From contig OZ024735.1 in assembly GCA_964016875.1 (NCBI GenBank), forward strand, positions 8,231,338 to 8,295,337: DNA of 64,000 nt, written 5' to 3'. Of the stretch, positions 21,664 through 33,618 are shown piece after piece; within the stretch, counting starts at the first letter, position 1; every line of letters starts with the position of its first letter. The notes beneath the pieces were generated by a model, which was not told the origin of the DNA, ran no database searches, and saw nothing but the letters and a program-made list of their open reading frames with translations. The position numbers and the translations under genes were made by a program. This DNA is from Fallopia convolvulus (taxonomy: Eukaryota > Streptophyta > Magnoliopsida > Caryophyllales > Polygonaceae).

Positions 21664-23680
21664 TGTAATATCCGAGTTTCTTAAGTCGAGTTTCTTAAGT
21701 CGACAACCAATCGAGTCCTAATTTTATAAGTAACTTCGCATGACGAATTAATTAATTAATTTGCGTGACTGATTAATTAATTAATCTGTTGAGTAAAAAG
21801 GGAACGTTTGACGGATTAACCAAGTAATTGGTTATCAAACTAAAATCCTATGCTAAAACCACCCGCTATCTTTTACACATGGATTTCTATCCCAAGATTT
21901 ATCTTATCAAATTAACAAATCCCATATCTTTTATCCATATCCTTCTATCTTCCATAATCCGATCCCCGTAACTAACGATATTATAAACGAGATCCGCTCT
22001 GATTTTTCATTCCTTCGGATATCACACCAAGACAAGTCGACTTCTCGCTTTTCACATTCCATCGTTTTGGTACTCACCGACAAACCAATTCCTCAGCTCA
22101 CTCGTTAGTCCGCTCAAGCGATTGGGCAAGATCAATCCAGTCGTCTTCAATTGGCGTGATCGACGACGACCTCGCGCTTCTGGGGCAAGATCAATCCAGA
22201 TTTTTTTCGGTAAGCCTGAACTCCTTGAAGCCATTCATTCCTCTGTTTTTTTTCTTGTTGCTGTTGGGTCGGGTGGGTACCAGCCTTGAGCGGGGGTCGG
22301 AGGGGGTGTAAACCAGAATAGTGGACGGGGACGGGTCTGGTTGAGAGTCGCCGGAGAAGGGTGGGGTCGAAGCCGCCTGGGAGCGCTGGCGGGGGCGAAC
22401 AGGTTAATATAAAAGTAGCTTGGATTAATGGGTTAATATTAAGTAGCTTGGATTTAGTATATTAATTAGAAAATCTCGTTATAAAAGTTCGGTTGCTTAA
22501 GGGAAATAAAGGTGGCTCCTTAATTGGGTTGGTTTGGTTCGGCTCGAACTGAATCTAACCTCTCACCTGATAATTCTTCAGGGAACCGTTTCTGCTCGAG
22601 ATCTTAATTTTTGTCTACTTCCAAGGATCCCTAGTTCGAGGTAAGTCATTTTTCGACTTGCTCGATTCTTCTCTATCCTGTTAGATTGCGTACCGTTATT
22701 GTAGAGCGGGTTTTGGGAACTAGTCCCGAATACCTTTTAAATTGTTTTGAACTTCTTGAATTGCTGTGTGCATAAAATGGTTTTGAATGTATTTTATCGG
22801 AAAGATATTTTTGGAACGTTTTCTCTGTGTTGGTACCGTTTCCGACACGGCCCATCGTAGCTGGCGTGGAGGAAGGGTTGGCTATGTATGACCCGTGTGA
22901 CAGGAAAACCGTGCCCCTTCAAAACGAAAATTATTATCTGTGTGTTTTGGCAAGTGCTCCAGTGGAGGCTTAGCCGGGGTTAGAAGGGAGATTGTGAAGT
23001 GGAGTGAGAGGGCCTGCCTCTGCACTCGGCGCGGTGATGAGCGCCTTGGAAGTTGGATTGTGAAAAAGGAGGAATTGCATTATTATGAGGTTGTGATTGT
23101 GTATGTGGCTATGTGTGACTGATTATAACTAATTTAGGTATTGGCCTTTAGAGTTATGATTGCGATTGTCGATTCTATGCTGACTTTAGAAATGCTTTCA
23201 AAACGTTCTGCAATTTCCGTATTCTCTCTAACTTGATAGATTAGAAGCTGACCCTTCGGGGAATTTTTTTTAGTTACAGGTATGAATCAGTGAGTCGTGC
23301 AGGATCCGAGGCCAGATGGCTGGCCGGAGCGGTAAAAAGCGCGTGTCATAGTGGGATCTGCTTTACGCTAGTTTATTTATGATAGTTAGGATGCTGATTT
23401 TATTATTGTTAAGATGGAGTTAGTATTATGTTTCATTAACTATTATTTGAATAGTTCAGTATTACTAAGTGTTGTGTCAGTTTTGAATATCTATATTTTT
23501 CGGGAACGCATGTATGACTATGTTTTCTAAGTTTTACTAAATAAAAGGTTGGATGTTTTTATTATGTTTTCTCGTCGTGCCCGCGTTGCAAGATCCTAAA
23601 GTGTAGTTGTCAACCTACTTAAATAGTACCTAGTAAGGTCTATTTCTAAGTAGCGTCCCGTCGGAAGTCGGGGTGTTACA
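21664..23680 (+). repeat. 5' LTR, with an internal deletion
   Basis: Runs from TGTAATATCCGAG to GGGGTGTTACA. Compared with the 3' LTR it lacks about 548 bases (equivalent to 26,525-27,072). The junction is at GAACAGG|TTAATA and shows AGG microhomology. It also has a 15-base local duplication (GAGTTTCTTAAGTCG twice) near 21,675-21,703. Confidence 0.9.
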
Positions 23681-23683
23681 AAT

Positions 23684-23695
23684 TGGTATCAGAGC
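23684..23695 (+). promoter_or_regulatory. Primer-binding site (initiator tRNA-Met)
   Basis: TGGTATCAGAGC lies three bases after the LTR end and is the standard plant primer site for tRNA-iMet. Confidence 0.92.
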
Positions 23696-23930
23696 CAGGT
23701 TGACAACAGGGCACATGGAACTGACCAACGAGTGTACCCGAGGTCCAACTTAAAACCAAAACCGGCCGGTGTTTTCAAAATGTTTTGACTGGGGTAGTCA
23801 TGTTGCATATAGGGGGTAGGTGACACGTCGCGACTCCACCCCATCAGCCGAAGGACCTCACGTAGAGTAGTAAAAATTCCGTTAGTAAATAGGATTGTTT
23901 AAGTTTTGACCGTAGGACTTTCTGTTATAG

Positions 23931-25238
23931 ATGACCCCACCAACCAGAGCAGGAGCTGCTGAAGCCAATGGAAGAGGCCGCGGAAGAGGCCGCGGTAGAG
24001 GCCGAGGTCGGGGCCGTGGAAGGGGTAGAGGAGAGGCCCCTGTAGTTGCTGAACCAGAGGTACAACATAATATTCACCAGGAGGAGGTTGCTGAGAGTTA
24101 AGATGTGGCTGTTGCTGTTCATCAAGAGGACAGTGCATCTGTCGCAGGAGGGGTTCCCCCAGCTAACGGGGCTCAAGTGGGAGGAGGAGTGCCACCAGCA
24201 GGACTGGCCCCAGAGGTGAACGCTGCGATTCAGCTGTTATTGTAGACTTTGATGGGTGCGGGGGCTACACCTAATCTGAACGCAGTTGCGGGGCAACAAG
24301 AGGCTGAGAGGAGGGCACCAGGACCAGACTCTGTTTTGGCTGCCCAGTTAGGAGCTATGCCAGATTCGCAAGGACCAGTGATAGCTGATCGTATGGTCGA
24401 ACCGAGGAGACAGTATCGCGAGCCTCAGCTTGACAAGTGGCTCGCGGAGTTTAGGAAGACTGGGGTGCCGAATTTTGCTGGAGCTCAAGGTTCTGACGTA
24501 GAGTAGTGGTTGAGGAGGGTGAAATCTGCGTTGGACTCCATTAAGGCACCGGAAGAGAGGAAGATGTCCTTTGTACAAAGTCTGCTATAGGAGAGTGCTT
24601 TTGACTGGTGGGAGTTGTGTAGGGATCCCCAGACTGAGACGACTTTCGAGGAGTTTGAGAGGAGGATTCGAGATCAGTATTGTCCTCCGGTGGTGAGGGT
24701 GGCTCAGGAGGCTGCTTTTCGGGATGTTGGACCCGAAAATATCACAGTAGCTGAGACTATTCTGAAGTTTCAGCAAGAGTTGGCTGCGGTGCCGAATGTT
24801 GCCCCTACTGAGGAGTTGAAGATTGCGACCTTTCTGAAAAGGTTGCAGCCGCATTTACGTGCCTATGTGTCTGGTCTCCGACTCGCGACGTTGGGAGAGG
24901 TTCAACAGTCTGCTTTGGCGTATGCTATGGCCACTCTGAGGCCGGAACAGGTGGATGCTCAGGTAGGAGGGGGTAAGAGACGGAAAATGGCAACTGCAAC
25001 GACTTCTAGGGGTGACGATCAGTCTGGACAGTACCCGCAGAATAGACTAGAGTTCCAGCCATCGGGACGCCAAGAACGATCACAGCAGAGTCGGGCTGCC
25101 GGGAATCAAAGACAGTGCTACAACTGTGGAAGCACTGAGCACTTGAGGAACCAGTGTCCTAGTCCAGTGAAGGATTGCTTTACATGTGGGAAGCCCGGAC
25201 ATCTGCAAAGGTTCTGTACGGTTGGCGCGCCTTCGTAG
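23931..25238 (+). pseudogene. Ty3/gypsy gag with four in-frame stops
   Basis: One frame of 435 codons starts MTPPTRAGAAEANG, followed by a long (GR)n tract (residues about 14-36). A retrotransposon-gag domain is next (region around ESAFDWWELCRD ... FEEFERRIRDQYCPP ... LKIATFLKRLQPHLRAYV, residues about 215-330). Two CCHC zinc knuckles follow: CYNCGSTEHLRNQC (about 396-409) and CFTCGKPGHLQRFC (about 416-429). The frame is continuous except for in-frame stops near 24,100, 24,243, 24,505 and 24,588. At least two fit CAG-to-TAG changes of glutamine codons. A terminal stop follows the second knuckle, so protease is not fused here. It would encode the capsid/nucleocapsid structural protein. In this state it is not translatable in full. 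Confidence 0.88.
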
Positions 25239-25817
25239 GGATTGGTACCGGGGACGGGAAATCGGGGAGTCCATCATCGGCTACCAGCACGACAGACACC
25301 AGATCAGAGTGTGGGTCGGAGCATAGGAGCTAGTAACACGGGAGCAATTCCTCCTCGAGTGTTTGAAATGAAGGGAAGTGGAGAACAAGATGTCTCGATC
25401 CACCTAACGATCTATCTTGAGCATTTCAGATAAAGTTAGTCTAGTCCATAGTACATTAGTTTCTTTTATAGGATGCAAAGACCTTTACATGTTCTCTAAG
25501 TTTGTCTGGCTGTTGTGAATCGGGATTTTGTTGCTTCGTTTATGACTGTTTGTTTTATTTATTGTTGCTCGGATAATTGTTTTGGTTGGCCATTGTTCAT
25601 GAAAACGGGATTGTTTTTGTTTGTTTATTATGGCCTTAATTTTATACCCTAGTTTCGTAAGATGTTTAGAACAGCGGTTCGGGGATGAACCATTTTCTTA
25701 GAGGGAGGTATTTGTAGAACTTGACAATAGGTCTAGTAGTCTCTTAATTATTCCTTGGTTACTTCAGTTCCGTTCCTTCCTAAGTTTCGGGACGAAACGT
25801 TCTTAAGAGGGGTAGTA
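25239..25817 (+). other. Residual 3' internal region and polypurine tract of the gypsy element
   Basis: No pol domain is present between gag and the 3' LTR; the usual 3 kb or more of pol is missing. The end (25,790-25,815) carries TTTCGGGACGAAACG and AAGAGGGGTAG, the plus-strand primer region. Confidence 0.75.
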
Positions 25818-28372
25818 TGTAATATCCGAGTTTCTTAAGTCGACAACCAATCGAGTCCTAATTTTATAAGTAACTTCGCGTGACGGATTAATTAATTAAT
25901 CTGTTGGGTAAAAAGGGAACGTTTGACGGATTAACCAAGTAATTGGTTATCAAACTAAAACCCTATGCTAAAACCACCCGCTATCTTTTACACATGGATT
26001 TCTATCCAAAGATTTATCTTATCAAATTAACAAATCCCATATCTTTTATCCATATCCTTCTATCTTCCATAATCCGATCCCCGTAACTAACGATATTATA
26101 TTATAAATGAGATCCGCTCTGATTTTTCATTCCTTCGGATATCACACCAAGACAAGTCGACTTCTCGCTTTTCACATTCCATCGTTTTGGTACTCATTGA
26201 CAAACCAATTCCTCTGTCCACTTGTGATTCCGCTCAAGCGATTGGGCAAGATCAATCCAGTCGTCTTCAATCGGCGTGATCGACGACGACCTCGCGCTTC
26301 TGGGGCAAGATCAATCCAGATTTTTTTCGGTAAGCCTGAACTCCTTGAAGCCATTCATTCCTCTGTTTTTTTTTCTTGTTGCTGTTGGGTCGGGTGGGTA
26401 CCAGCCTTGAGAGGGGGTCGGAGGGGGTGTAAACCGGAATAGTGGACGGGGACGGGTCTGGTTGAGAGTCGTCGGAGAAGGGTGGGGTCGAAGCCGCCTG
26501 GGAGCGCTGGCGGGGGCGAACAGGGCCAACCGAGGCTTCCTGTCTCTGCTCTCCTCTGTTACCACCGGTGTTGGGCTCGTTGCAGGACCGCCGTCGAAGG
26601 TAGGAATCGAACCGGCGTGATTTCGACCGTGGAAGAACGAGGAATCGCCTGGCGTTATCCAGTCAAGGCGAAGGAGGTGTCAAAGCCATCGGGAACCACC
26701 GACGGGGCGCGAACAGGGGCGGCGAGTGAGGCTCGACGTCGCTCTCCGTTGTTGTCGCCAGTTGCAGGTTGGTGTGTAGTAGGGAGCGCAACGAAGGGAC
26801 GAACCAGAACCAGAAGACGCGGCCTTAGGTTGAAGAAGAAGAAGGGGATGGGTCCCACCGGTTAGAAAGTCAAATCTGGTTGGTAGTTTAGGAAAGTAGG
26901 GGTGAGTGAATTATGTGTAGGGTTGGGCTGGCCAACCGATCAAGGGTTAGGGTGACGGGCTGGAATTTGGCCTTGCTTGTCTAAATTGGACTCGGCTGAT
27001 CTTGTTGGATTTGGGGGAAAGGAGTGAGTACGTGTTTGGGTTTGGTGGGCTAGGATTTTGTATATAAATAGGTTAATAATATTAAGTAACCTGGTTTAGC
27101 AATTCTCGTTATAAACGTAGCTTGGATTAATGGGTTAATATTAAGTAGCTTGGATTTAGTATAATCTCGTTATAAAATTTCGGTTGCTTAAGGGAAATAA
27201 AGGTGGCTCCTTAATTGGGTTAGTTTGGTTCGGCTCGAACTGAATCTAACCTCTCACCTTATAATTCTTCAGGGAATCGTTTCCGCTCGAGGTCTTAATT
27301 TTTGTCTACTTCCAAGGATCCCTAGTTCGAGGTAAGTCGTTTTTCGACTTGCTCGGTTCTTCTCTATCCTGTTAGATTGCGTACCGTTATTGTAGAGCGG
27401 GTTTTGGGAACTAGTCCCGAATACCTTTTAAATTGTTTTGAACTTCTTGAATTGCTGTGTGCGTAAAATGGTTTTGAATGTATTTTATCGGAAAGATATT
27501 TTTGGAACGTTTTCTCTGTGTTGGTACCGTTTCCGACACGGCCCATCGTAGCTGGCGTGGAGGAAGGGTTGGCTATATATGACCCGTGTGACAAGGAAAC
27601 TGCGCCCCTTCAAAACAAAAATTATTATCTGTGTGTTTTTGCAAGTGCTCCAGTGGAGGCTTAGCCGGGGTTAGAAGGGAGATTGTGAAGTGGAGTGAAA
27701 GGGCCTGCCTCTGCACTCGGCGCGGTGATGAGCGCCTTGGAAGTCGAATTGTGAAAAAGGAGGAATTGCATTATTATGAGGTTGTGATTGTGTATGTGGC
27801 TATGTGTGACTGATTATAACTAATTTAGGTATTGGCCTTATAGAGTTATGATTGCGATTGTGGATTCTATGCTGACTTTAGAAATGCTTTCAAAACGTTC
27901 TGCAATTTTCGTATTCTCTCTAACTTGATAGATTAGAAGCTGACCCTTCGGGGATTATTTTTCAGTTACAGGTATGAATCAGGGAGTCGTGTAGGATCCG
28001 AGGCCAGATGGCGGGCCGGAGCGGTAAAGAGCGCGTGTCATAGTGGGATGGGCTTTACGCTAGTTTATTTATGATAGTTAGGATGCTGATTTTATTATTG
28101 TTAAGATGGAGTTAGTATTATGTTTCATTTACTATTATTTGAATAGTTCAGTATTACTAAGTGTTGTGTCAGTTTTGAATATTTATATTTTTCGGGAACG
28201 CATGCATGACTATGTTTTTAAAGTTTTACTAAATAAAAGGTTGGATGTTTTTATTATATTTTCTCGTCGTGCCCGCGTTGCAAGATCCTAAAGTGTAGTT
28301 GTCAACCTATTTAAATAGTACCTGGTAAGGTCTATTTCTAAGTAGCGTCCCGTCGGAAGTCGGGGTGTTATA
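25818..28372 (+). repeat. 3' LTR of the gag-only gypsy element
   Basis: Starts TGTAATATCCGAG and ends GGGGTGTTATA; the terminal CA is changed to TA. It retains the 548-base segment lost from the 5' LTR. That segment contains GC-rich sequence with short open frames on both strands that look incidental. Confidence 0.9.
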
Positions 28373-28477
28373 AAGTATTTATTAACTACAATATTAATCC
28401 TATAAGATATTATCTTATTTTCATAGATAAAATTATCTTTTAACTGCATGAAAAATGCTCTGTTTTGAAAAACGCCT

Positions 28478-29364
28478 ATGAACGTGGTATCCAATCCGTT
28501 GTTCGCACCGGAGAATCAACAACTCGCTAATGATGGTATGATGTTTCCAATGGTGATCGACCTCCAGGAGACCCGCCTGACCGGAATGTTTCTTGGAAGG
28601 ATGTGGCAGTTGGCAGCGCTTGTCAACAAAAAACTCACATTGATGAGGAATTCCTTCGGGGAAAGGTCCACTTTTCTTTCCAAGGGGGAGTGGATAGCGA
28701 CCCGGTTGTCGAAATCGCGGAGGAGGTTATGGAGGCTCTGGCATCGGTGTGGAAGTGGTCAGTGGTGGTGAAGCTTTTGGGTCCATCAGTTGTTTTCCCA
28801 ATAATGGAGAAGAAAGTTAGAGAAATGTGGAGAACAACGACTCGCTTTCAATTCATCGATCTTGAGCGTGGATGTTACTTGGTCAGGTTTGGAAGCAAGA
28901 ATGATTACATGACGGCTCTAACCAAGGGACCATGGACGATTTTCGGACGGTGTCTTTCGGTTAGGAGCTGGTCGCCTAGCTTCCGCACTTCGAACCCTAT
29001 CAAGTCTGCTCCCGTTTGGATTAGACTCGCGGGCCTTCCGATCACGCCGTACGAAGAAAAAATTCTACTCCAAATTGCTGGAGGAGTGGGTAATCCGATC
29101 AAAGTGGATCCAAAGACGCTATACACGGACAGAGGCAAATTTGCTAGAATATGTGTGGAAGTTGATTTGGATCGTGCTCTGAAGGGTTCTATATGCATCA
29201 ATGGGGAACGGTTTTTGATTGAATATGAAGGCAGGGAGGGATCTGATGGAGTGGTCTCGGAGATCGAACATGAAAGCGGTGTTCAGCAACAACCGAGTCT
29301 GGCGGGAATCGACAACGTGGATTCTGCTATGGCGGAGAGCTATGTGGCTCAAGGGCCATTCTGA
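28478..29364 (+). pseudogene. LINE ORF1 (DUF4283-type nucleic-acid-binding protein), frameshifted
   Basis: The frame opens MNVVSNPLFAPENQQLAND at 28,478 and shifts near 28,545-28,560 into the frame reading RNVSWKDVAVGSACQQ. From there it shows a DUF4283-like domain: VVKLLGPSV, then LVRFGSKNDYMTALTKGPW and APVWIRLAGLPITPYEEKIL. Plant LINE ORF1 proteins normally continue into a CCHC knuckle after the phrase INGERFLIEYEG. Here that knuckle is missing and a short tail ends at 29,364, about 40 bases before the ORF2 ATG. It is thus a frameshifted and internally shortened ORF1, whose normal job is binding LINE RNA in the RNP. Confidence 0.8.
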
Positions 29365-29403
29365 TCTCTTTTGTTTCCTCTGTTGACTCTCTTTTTTAAG
29401 TTT

Positions 29404-32400
29404 ATGATGATGAATTTCTTATATTGGAATTTTTATGGTGCAGGAAAACCGGGTTTTCGTAGGGCGATCCGTTATTTATGCCGACATCACAATATCGATG
29501 TTCTTGCTCTGTTTGAAACAAGAGTGTCGGGTGACGTGGCTCAACATATTTGTGATAGGATGAAACGCTCAGACTTTTCTGATATTGACAAGATTGATGC
29601 TATTGGTTTTAAAGGGGGGATTTGGCTGTTGGGGAAAGCTGATAAACTTCAGATCAGTGTGATTCAGAAGTACAGTCATTTTATTCATGCTTCTCTGATG
29701 GACAATGGGGTGATAGTTAACTTATTTTTTGTTTATGGGCCTTCGTCTTCTAAGCGTCGTGAGCCTTTTTGGACTGATATTGAGAGGGTGGTCAGCAGTG
29801 TGGATGGCCCGGTTATTATTGTTGGCGATTTTAATTGCATTTTGTTCAATCATGAGCGTGATGGGGGAGTTGGCGGCCTTCACTCGGATTCGAATATCTT
29901 CCAAAGGTGTGTTAACAGATTAGGCCTCGTTGACATGGAATTTTCGGGTCTAAGTTTCACTTGGAGTCGTAGACTTTCCAAGACTTCGGTTGTCAGCAAA
30001 AGATTGGATAAGGTTTTTACCAACACTGATGGCTGAATCAGATGGCCAGAAGCTCGGATTTCCCACCTCCCTAAGTTCTCTTCGGACCACTGTCTTGTCC
30101 TTTTATCTCTCAAACCTATCGTCAAGTTGAACAAGAAAAGACGCCCTTTCCATTTTGAGGCGACTTGGATGGTTCACCCTTCGTTCTATAAGAAGGTTAG
30201 CGACAGCTGGCATGGTGATTTGGAGACTCCTGTTGCTTTGGAGGCTCTTAAGAAGGATCTCATTATTTGGAACAAAAAGGTGTTTGGTAACATTCATCAA
30301 CAGAAAGTTGATTTGCTTGCTAAATTGCTGAATATACAACGCTGTCTTGCTATCTCACCAACTGAATTTTTGTTGGATGTCGAAATTAAAACTCAGGAAG
30401 AGCTCGGTTTGGTGTTTGAACAAGAAGAGACTCTTTGGATGCAAAAGTCGAGAGAGCAATGGTTGAGACTTAGAGATAGAAATACCTCCTTTTTTCACAC
30501 TTCGACTATTATAAGGCGGAAGCATAATCGGATTGAGGGCCTTAAAGATAGCGATGGAAAGTGGGTGGACTGCAATGAAGATCTGGAGAAACTAGCGGTC
30601 AATTTTTTCCGCAATTTGTACGAAGCTGATCCTGCTTGTAATCCTGTATTGCCGAGCCTGGATTGTGGTTTCCCGGCTCTTTCCGAGGATGAGTCAGTTT
30701 GGTGCGTCCTGTTTCAGAGAGTGAAATTTGGAAGGCTGTCAAAGGGATGAGAGCTTTGAAATTGCCGAGGATTGATGGTTTTCAACCTTGTTTCTACCAA
30801 AAGTGTTGGAGTGTTGTTGGGAATTCGGTTAATGCTTTCGTTTGTGATTTTTTCAGAAATTCCTCTTTCCCGAAAGGCGTTAATGATACCCTTATTGTTC
30901 TCTTGGCGAAAGTGGCTAAGCCTGAACAGCTCACGCAATTCAGACCCATTAGCCTTTGCAATGTCCTTTACAAGATTATAACCAAGATTCTTGCCAATAG
31001 ACTCCAATCAATCCTTTCGAATATCATTGGACCTACGCAAGGTAGTTTCATTCCGGGCCGTATGATTTCGGACAACATTGTGATAGCTCAAGAGGTAGTT
31101 CACTCGATGAAAAGAAAGAAGGGAGTGAAAGGTTGGATGATCCTTAAGCTCGATTTGGAGAAGGCCTATGATAGGCTTGATTGGAAGTTCATTGAGTCGA
31201 CTTTTCGTTGTGATGGGTTCCCTGATCCTTAAATTAACTGGGTCATGGCGTGCACGTCCTCTCCTAGGATGCAAGTCCTTTGGAACGGTGAAGTTACTGA
31301 GCAGTTTGTAGCCTCTCGGGGGGTCCGTCAGGGCGACCCGATTTCTCCCTATCTTTTCTTTCTTTGTATAGAGCGTCTTAGCCATGTTATTCTGGATTCG
31401 GTGGCAAAAAAGAAACGGAAACCTATTAAGTTCACGAGGAAGGGGCCTTGCTTTTCACATATGTTCTTCGCTGACGACATCATGCTCTTTGCGGAAGCTT
31501 CTGTGGATCAAATTAAGGTTATAAAGGATTGTTTGGATATCTTTTGTGCAGCTTCGGGGCAAAAGGTCAGCGCTAGTAAGTCAAGGATTTTTGTTTCTAC
31601 TAACGTCAACCGAAATTTGGCCCGCCACCTTCAGGTCGCTAGTGGTTTTGTGGTGTCAAGCAATTTGGGCAATTATCTTGGAATGCCGATTCTTCATGAT
31701 CGTGTCAACAAGGATACTTTTTCTTATGTGGTTGATAAGTTTAATTCCAAGCTTTCGGGATGGAAAGCCAAGTCTTTTAGCTTTGCTGGTAGAGCGACGC
31801 TTGTCAAGTCGATTCTTACTTCAATTCCGGTTTACACTATGTCAACGGTTTGTATTCCGGTTAGCACTTGTCGGAAGCTGGATAAGATCAATCTCTCTTT
31901 TCTCTGGGGCTGTTCGGCTGAGCATAAAAGGGTCCACAAAGTCGCTTGGAACGAAGTTACTTTGCCTAAGAATCAAGGTGGGCTCGGGATTAGGACGATG
32001 CGCGATCTCAACCTCTCTTTGGTAGGTAAATTGGGATGGCGTTTCGTTATGGAAGATGGAGATTTATGGATCTTGGTTTTGAAAAGCAAGTATGTTGATT
32101 GTGCTTTGGGTGGCTCATCGGCATGCTCTCATGTTTGGCGGGGTATTAGGAGTGGGATATCGGAAGTGATTATCAAGGGCTCGAAGTGGCTTCCGAGAAA
32201 CGGGGAGTCGATCAGATTCTGGAGAGATGTTTGGGTGATTGAAACCCCTCTTGTTCAGGATGTTATTGGGAGAATTCACGAGAACCAGTTGCAGCTGACA
32301 GTTCGAGACTTCTAGATTGACAATGTGGGCTGGGATTGGGACAAATTCTCACATTTGCTTCCTTCTGATGTTTTAATGAGAATCGCTGCTCTTTCTTTGA

Positions 32401-33529
32401 ATCCGGAATTGGAAGGAAATGATGATGAGCTGTGCTGGGCACATTCTCCTGATGGTAACTATACGGTGGCCAACGGTTTTAATCTGCTATAGGGGAATTT
32501 ACAGAGGATGGGGGTCGACAGTTGCGTCTTTAGTAAAATTTGGACGCTCAAAGTTCCGGAGCATGTCCGCTGTTTCCTCTGGATGGCGGTGAAAGGCAGA
32601 GTGATGTCTAATATGGAAAGGATGTGCAGGCACTTTTCTACCACGCCTAATTGCGCCTACTGCCCCGACGTATCGGAATCGTTCGAGCACTTATTCCGGG
32701 ATTGCCCGGTGGTCAAGAGCACTTGGATTGTTTTGCAAGCTACTGATTTGTGTTCTTTTTTTTTCCAGGAACCATTTGCTATATGGTTCAGAAGAAATGT
32801 GTTGATAGAGAAGGCTAGGAGTCCTGGCGAGATCGAGTGGAACACCCAGTTCGCGACGGGGCTGTGGTGGACGTGGGTATGGCGAAACGAGAAAACTTTC
32901 AAGAATGAGTCGGTGAAGTTGGATCGGGCCTCCTGTATTATGGCGTTCCCTAAGGAGTATTACAATACCTCAGGTAAATTTTCTGCCCAGCAAAACTCTT
33001 TCAATAAAACTCTTCATAATATTGCTTGGCAGAAACTCGAAGAAGGATGGATTACCATCAATACCGATGGGGCCATTAGAGCTAACGGTCTTGCAGCAGC
33101 GGGGGGTATTTTGAGAGATGAAGAGGGGCGTTGGATCAGAGGTTTTGCTCATCCTATTGGAATGTGCTCGGTGCCGATGGCGGAGCTGTGGGGAGCGCTT
33201 AATGGTATCAAGCTTGCGTGGGACAGAGGCTTCAAGAAGGTTACTCTTGAATTGGACTCGCTTTTAATTGTTAATCTTTTACAGTCTAGAATAAGTGTCA
33301 CCCGTTGTATAGCCTGGTTTCTAACTGCCAAGGCTTTTTCAGTATGAACTGGGTTATCCGGGTCCGTCATGTGTACCAAGAGGCGAATACGGTTGTCGAT
33401 CGCTTCACGTCTTTAGCGTTTAATTTTCCTATTGGCTTCCATGTATTTCTTGCCCCACCTGAGGGGTTTAATTTACTGTTGCTTGATGATGTAAGGGGCC
33501 GGGCTATCCCCCGTTTGTTGACTACTTAG
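29404..33529 (+). pseudogene. LINE ORF2: endonuclease, reverse transcriptase, zf-RVT, RNase H; broken
   Basis: It begins MMMNFLYWNFYGAGKP. The apurinic-type endonuclease has LALFETRVSG, VIIVGDFNCIL, GLSFTWSRR and SSDHCLVLL, but a TGA at 30,034 interrupts it. A frameshift near 30,700 leads into the RT: FRPISLCNVLYKIITK, GSFIPGRMISDNIVIAQE, LDLEKAYDRLDW, GVRQGDPISPYLF and FADDIMLF. A TAA stands at 31,230. Stops also lie at 32,313 and near 32,490. The zf-RVT segment (KIWTLKVPEHVRCFLWMA ... NCAYCPDVSESFEHLFRDC) is followed by RNase H (INTDGAIRANGLAAAGGILR ... MAELWGALNGIKLAWDRG). A last frameshift near 33,340 precedes VYQEANTVVDR. At least four stops and two frameshifts make it non-functional. 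Confidence 0.9.
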
Positions 33530-33618
33530 CCCATTTTTTAATATTAATGAAACGCTCCCTTGAGGAGCCGGAGAGCACCGACTCTCCTTCTACAAAAAAA
33601 AAAGATAAAATTATCTTT

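Larger units (their letters stand above)
21664..28372 (+). mobile_element. Ty3/gypsy LTR retrotransposon carrying gag only
   Basis: LTRs at 21,664-23,680 and 25,818-28,372 flank a 2.1-kb interior. A perfect duplication AAGTA stands at 21,659-21,663 and 28,373-28,377. The primer site TGGTATCAGAGC (23,684-23,695) fits initiator tRNA-Met. Before the 3' LTR the sequence TTTCGGGACGAAACGTTCTT plus AAGAGGGGTAG is the polypurine region typical of plant chromoviruses of the Tekay/Del type (inference). Only a gag remains. Protease, RT, RNase H and integrase are gone, so the copy depends on others. The 5' LTR is shorter because of one internal deletion. Confidence 0.9.
28441..33602 (+). mobile_element. 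Full-length plant LINE (L1-like)
   Basis: A plus-strand non-LTR retrotransposon of about 5.2 kb with ORF1, ORF2, 3'UTR and poly(A) (33,594-33,602). It is flanked by a perfect 16-bp target duplication AGATAAAATTATCTTT (28,425-28,440 and 33,603-33,618). The target word is itself nearly palindromic. A hairpin GGAGAG-CACCGA-CTCTCC (33,570-33,587) precedes the tail. Multiple stops and frameshifts in both ORFs show that it is inactive. Confidence 0.93.

Noticed and set aside
22052..22234. Short minus-strand frames repeated in both LTRs of the gag-only gypsy element (also 26,172-26,354)
   Set aside because: These are LTR copies of the same DNA; no domain, no start context and no plausible expression.
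23684..23695. TGGTATCAGAGC sequences as tRNA genes
   Set aside because: They are 12-base primer-binding sites next to LTR ends (also at 46,813, 52,226 and 61,579). No cloverleaf surrounds them.
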